Below, piece after piece: positions 32,736 through 35,060 of a stretch of 35,060 nucleotides of DNA. Position numbers and translations under genes: made by a program. The stretch is from an uncultured Thomasclavelia sp. (GTDB lineage Bacteria; Bacillota_I; Bacilli_A; Erysipelotrichales; Coprobacillaceae), in the NCBI GenBank assembly GCA_910588165.1, contig CAJUOR010000014.1, positions 1 through 35,060 of the forward strand, in the 5' to 3' direction. The notes under the pieces are model-generated. The model did not search any database. It was not told the DNA's origin and saw only the letters and a program-made list of their open reading frames with translations. Every line of letters starts with the position of its first letter. Within the stretch, counting starts at the first letter, position 1.

Positions 32736-32768
32736 AAGAGGCTTCCATTGCAACTTTTTAAGAATAAA

Positions 32769-32797
32769 TGTACATCAAAATAAGGTTATGTTATAAT
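32769..32797 (+). promoter_or_regulatory. Promoter of the XpaC-like gene pair
   Basis: TGTACA (32769-32774) and a perfect TATAAT (32792-32797) with a 17-base spacer. Because the -10 overlaps the in-frame ATG at 32796, that codon is not the start of the next gene. Confidence 0.65.
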
Positions 32798-32822
32798 GGG
32801 GAAATGTAAGGGGGCATTCAAT

Positions 32823-33692
32823 ATGAAAGCGGCCATCTTGACTTTATTGTGGGCTATCGTGCTTCTTGTGGGGGTGTTGGAAATGAATTTTTTGTTATTT
32901 GGGATTGGGGGTGTCGGCTTAGGAACTTTAATAGTCGGACTACTAATGAAGATGTCGAAAAATAAGAAGAATCGTCAAAGAAGATTGGCATTAACAGTGG
33001 GATTAAATCAATATTTAGAGAAATATCGTTTTTTACAAATCAGTAAGCGTGTTTCAATTCAAAGAAATGAAGTGCTAGATGATTTTGGGGAAGCGCGAGT
33101 TTACTATGACGGAGAATTATGCGGCACAATTGATGATTTTATGAAAGCTTCATCTTTTGAAGATACTTACGCTAAGTTAGAAGCCAAAATAGAAGAAGTC
33201 AGTCGCTTTGGAAATGTGGTTGATGAAAATCACAATGGCATTGATGATCGTTTGGAAAAAGATAGGAAAGCAGACTACTATGGTTTAGAAATTAGACGAT
33301 ATATGCCTTTATTTCAAAATCCTGCAATTGTCGCCGGATTGAAAGAGGGTGTCGAACTATTAGAACAAATCGAAACCTTAGAATTGAAGTATCCGCAAAT
33401 CACACCGCGTTTACGTAAATTATATCAACAGTATTTACCGTTATTAACGAATATTTTAGCTCAATATCAAGTTTTGAAAGATAAACAGGCAACGGATAGT
33501 GAAATTGTCGTAATGGAAACTAAATTAGAGAAGGCTATTCTTTTAGTTAATGAAGCTTTAAAAACTTTAATGGCTAGTCTGATTGCGGAAGATGTTTTAA
33601 ATATGTCTAGTGATATTACGGTATTAGAGGCTGTCTTGAAAAGAGATGGCTTAGTTCAAGAAGGGACGTTAGGAGGCGTGAAGAATGGCTAA
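32823..33692 (+). CDS. XpaC-like protein with N-terminal membrane anchor and Ca-loop-like motif
   Basis: A 289-residue protein. Two hydrophobic helices at the N-terminus (AILTLLWAIVLLVGVLEM and FLLFGIGGVGLGTLIVGLLM) anchor it, a basic stretch follows, and the rest is helical. The C-terminal half resembles the XpaC (5-bromo-4-chloroindolyl phosphate hydrolysis) family: ITPRLRKLYQQYLPLLTNIL, LEKAILLVNEALKTLMASL and SDITVLEAVLKRDGLV. The middle has VVDENHNGIDDRLEKD, matching the DxNxNGxxDxxE calcium-loop pattern (residues about 135-150), not usual for XpaC as far as I know. XpaC genes are often followed by telA (toxic anion resistance); here the partner is different. ATG 32823 has AAGGGGG eight bases upstream. 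Overlaps the next gene by eight bases. The XpaC call is moderate. Confidence 0.58.
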   Translation: MKAAILTLLWAIVLLVGVLEMNFLLFGIGGVGLGTLIVGLLMKMSKNKKNRQRRLALTVGLNQYLEKYRFLQISKRVSIQRNEVLDDFGEARVYYDGELCGTIDDFMKASSFEDTYAKLEAKIEEVSRFGNVVDENHNGIDDRLEKDRKADYYGLEIRRYMPLFQNPAIVAGLKEGVELLEQIETLELKYPQITPRLRKLYQQYLPLLTNILAQYQVLKDKQATDSEIVVMETKLEKAILLVNEALKTLMASLIAEDVLNMSSDITVLEAVLKRDGLVQEGTLGGVKNG

Positions 33693-34287
33693 AAATAAAA
33701 ATGATGATTTTTTAGAGGGTTTCTTCAATGAGATTTCTAACGACTTGAATAGCAATGAATCTGTTGAGGAATTTGCTCAAAGAATACATAAAAAAGAAAA
33801 CAGTGATTTTTTTACTGATTTTACGCAAAAAATGAAGGAAGAAGTCAACGATTCCTTGTATAAGAATGGTTATAATAATTTGACTGATTTAATCAATAAA
33901 GGAATGGATACAGCACTTAAATACATGGGACCGGAAGCTGAAAAGTCGGGGTTTGCCAAACCTGATAAGGTTAAGGATAGTTTTACTTTTATCCAAAATG
34001 AACTTGCCATGGTTCGTTATGATATGTGGAAACGTGGGTCTTATAAGGACGGACATCAAGAAGCTTTAAGAACTTATTTTGCTCAGATGGAGATAGAAAA
34101 AAAACAAGTAATTGGCTTTGAAAAGATTTTGCGCCATGATTTGAAGGCGCGGAAAAAAAGAAAGAAAAGTAAAAATGAAAGATTTGAAGAAGGCTATATA
34201 GATGCTTTAGAGGATTTAATACGCATGGTTAAAGATGCTAAAATGTATATGATGAGAAAGGTTAAAACGGATTTATTATTGAAGTAG
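33685..34287 (+). CDS. Hypothetical helical, charged protein following the XpaC-like gene
   Basis: I do not recognise this 200-residue protein. It is soluble and highly charged, with two acidic N-terminal stretches (FLEGFFNEISNDLNSNESVEEF), a middle IQNELAMVRYDMWKRGSYKDGHQEA, and a strongly basic run KARKKRKKSKNERFEEGY near residue 160 that might bind nucleic acid, acidic lipid or the XpaC-like partner. No signal peptide or membrane segment. It starts at ATG 33685, inside the stop region of the upstream gene, with TAGGAGG ahead, so translation is coupled and the two proteins probably act together. It is not TelA: neither length (about 380 for TelA) nor sequence fits. Confidence 0.65.
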   Translation: MAKNKNDDFLEGFFNEISNDLNSNESVEEFAQRIHKKENSDFFTDFTQKMKEEVNDSLYKNGYNNLTDLINKGMDTALKYMGPEAEKSGFAKPDKVKDSFTFIQNELAMVRYDMWKRGSYKDGHQEALRTYFAQMEIEKKQVIGFEKILRHDLKARKKRKKSKNERFEEGYIDALEDLIRMVKDAKMYMMRKVKTDLLLK

Positions 34288-34341
34288 GTCAGGTAAATCT
34301 ATTCCAAAAAAATCACAATTTCCTTTCTTATGTGATAGCAG

Positions 34342-34540
34342 TAGGTCTAGTTAGAGGAAAGCAGATTTGATGTTGACTATTTAATTAAAGGTATTGCTGA
34401 AAAACTGAGGAATTAGAAAAAGAAAGAAAAGAGCATAAAACAAAAGTCAATGATTTAAAAAATATTTTAAAAGGTTTGGTTTCTCTAAAGATTAGAGGTC
34501 AAACCTTTTTGTTTTCTCTTTAAGTATCACCGCTTTTCTA
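34342..34540 (+). pseudogene. Frameshifted coding remnant, coiled-coil-like tail
   Basis: One frame reads LEESRFDVDYLIKGIAEKL up to about base 34408 and then stops at TAG. Shifting frame by one at that point gives EELEKERKEHKTKVNDLKNI, a highly charged helix, running through the following hairpin to a TAA near 34522-34540. The two parts read like one charged helical protein end broken by an indel. The upstream part is closed by a TAG near 34340, so the remainder of the gene is missing. I cannot name the parent family; the coding claim is tentative. Confidence 0.3.
34469..34510 (+). terminator. Intrinsic terminator in the downstream gene-free region
   Basis: AAAAGGTTTG (34469-34478) pairs with CAAACCTTTT (34500-34509). 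A possible inner CTCT/AGAG stem sits in the loop, and the 3' arm ends in five T residues. It would end transcripts from the XpaC-like gene pair. Confidence 0.75.
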
Positions 34541-34719
34541 TGCGTAAAGAGAAAGAATGTTTAATTTACATCCTTGCTATTTCATAAGCTCTCATAGTCA
34601 TGTAAAAGTACATATCCTTGTGCAATATGGTTGAAAATAATGCTTTCATAATAGTCACTTAACTTATGAGAAGTTTCCAAGAAAAACAGCTTTTTAATGA
34701 TTTTTGCGGAATTTAAGCT

Positions 34720-34895
34720 AAGAAACAAGGTTGAATTTTGACATGTAATTTTTTGTTAAAAAGCCTAAATAAGCCCTAAATTAAGCCCCTCATTTAACCC
34801 TGAAATCACTTTTCGTTGATTATAAGCGACTTTTTCTGTTTGAAAACTGCATGTAATTTTACCTCGAAAAAGGCGGAATAGCCAAGAAACAAGGT
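34720..34895. repeat. Nested direct repeats (12 and 11 bases)
   Basis: AAGAAACAAGGT occurs at 34720-34731 and 34884-34895; CATGTAATTTT occurs at 34742-34752 and 34850-34860. The order is A-B-B-A, all in the same orientation, so the inner pair is nested in the outer pair. Confidence 0.7.
34761..34806. repeat. Four imperfect tandem repeat units
   Basis: Units AAGCCTAAAT, AAGCCCTAAATT, AAGCCCCTCATTT and AACCCTGAAAT follow each other directly. The C-run grows from two to four, then falls to three. Confidence 0.6.
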
Positions 34896-34911
34896 GTCAA
34901 AAAAAAGTGCC

Positions 34912-34940
34912 TTGATTTCAGCATTTTTTAAAGATATAAT
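34912..34940 (+). promoter_or_regulatory. Strong promoter at the right edge
   Basis: TTGATT (34912-34917) and a perfect TATAAT (34935-34940) with a 17-base spacer. Transcription would start near 34947 and read out of the window, with no start codon and ribosome binding site in the 110 bases seen. Confidence 0.7.
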
Positions 34941-34956
34941 TAAATTATAGAAAGCG

Positions 34957-35013
34957 GTTACGATAATAGATTTACGGGTATTATGAGAAGCAAATTCGTA
35001 ACTGCAATCTATT
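34957..35013 (+). other. Leader with interleaved inverted repeats
   Basis: GTTACGA (34957-34963) is complementary to TCGTAAC (34996-35002), and AATAGATT (34965-34972) to AATCTATT (35006-35013). The order is A, B, A', B', so the two stems could form a pseudoknot or compete. It lies just after the predicted start site of the promoter at 34912-34940. Confidence 0.42.
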
Positions 35014-35060
35014 CTCGCATAAACATTTTATAATCCGGATATAGAATTGATGCGAAAATT

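Larger units (their letters stand above)
34288..34911. other. Gene-free stretch with remnants and repeats
   Basis: No intact gene was found in these 624 bases. They hold a frameshifted coding remnant (about 34342-34540), a terminator, a short minus-strand open stretch (34582 to about 34740) with no good start, two nested pairs of direct repeats, and four imperfect tandem units of 10-13 bases. The sequence is A/T-rich like the neighbouring DNA. Confidence 0.6.

Noticed and set aside
33685..34287. TelA-like toxic anion resistance protein
   Set aside because: Expected next to XpaC, but the protein is half the length and shows no TelA-like sequence.
34582..34740. Minus-strand open stretch encoding KLSDYYESIIFNHIAQGYVL
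   Set aside because: About 50 codons, bounded by stops, with only a TTG start and no ribosome binding site. It may be a remnant, but I recognise no family, so it is not listed as a gene.
34720..34895. CRISPR array
   Set aside because: Only two copies of each short repeat, nested rather than evenly spaced, with no cas genes nearby.

Overview
The window looks like a chromosomal segment of a low-G+C Bacillota bacterium. The support is A+T-rich DNA, strong AGGAGG-type ribosome binding sites, AddAB (RexAB) in place of RecBCD, teichoic-acid type glycerophosphotransferases, and a rubrerythrin that points to an anaerobic or oxygen-sensitive life. An Erysipelotrichia-like relative is my guess, not something the sequence proves. 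No phage, insertion sequence, CRISPR array, tRNA or rRNA was recognised.

Region 1 (1-10476, all plus strand) is a cell-surface polymer locus. It starts inside a CDP-glycerol glycerophosphotransferase and contains two more enzymes of that family, GT32, GT2 and GT4 glycosyltransferases, UDP-GlcNAc 2-epimerase, a Wzx-like flippase, a Wzy-like polymerase/ligase and a TagA/WecG/CpsF transferase. The epimerase and TagA fit a ManNAc-GlcNAc linkage unit. The Wzx/Wzy pair suggests a flippase route of assembly. A terminator at 1387-1412 and a promoter at 1489-1517 split the locus into two transcription units.

Region 2 (10477-15612) holds a minus-strand GNAT acetyltransferase and then a divergent four-gene operon: ATP-grasp ligase, Ser-hydrolase esterase, a second paralogous ATP-grasp ligase, and an M29 aminopeptidase. 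One promoter, covered by a perfect dyad, and one terminator bound it. This is the best candidate for an undescribed pathway in the window: amide-bond formation paired with ester and peptide hydrolysis.

Region 3 (15619-20651, minus strand) has an alkylation-repair operon (AlkA-type glycosylase, O6-methylguanine methyltransferase). It ends in a six-helix membrane protein with a papain-like C-terminal domain. A two-gene ABC transporter with a striking 32-bp palindrome at its transcription start follows.

Region 4 (20690-31187, plus strand) has rubrerythrin, then a long tightly packed operon: a membrane protein, a HAD phosphatase, a membrane-anchored endonuclease/exonuclease/phosphatase-family gene broken by an in-frame TAG, a nucleoid-associated-like protein, AddB and AddA.

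Region 5 (31233-34287) has a small DUF898-like membrane protein, a nitroreductase divergent from an HxlR-type regulator, and an XpaC-like/unknown gene pair. The last 770 bases hold no intact gene. They contain a frameshifted coding remnant, a terminator, nested direct repeats, imperfect tandem repeats and, at the very end, a strong promoter leading into a leader with interleaved inverted repeats.
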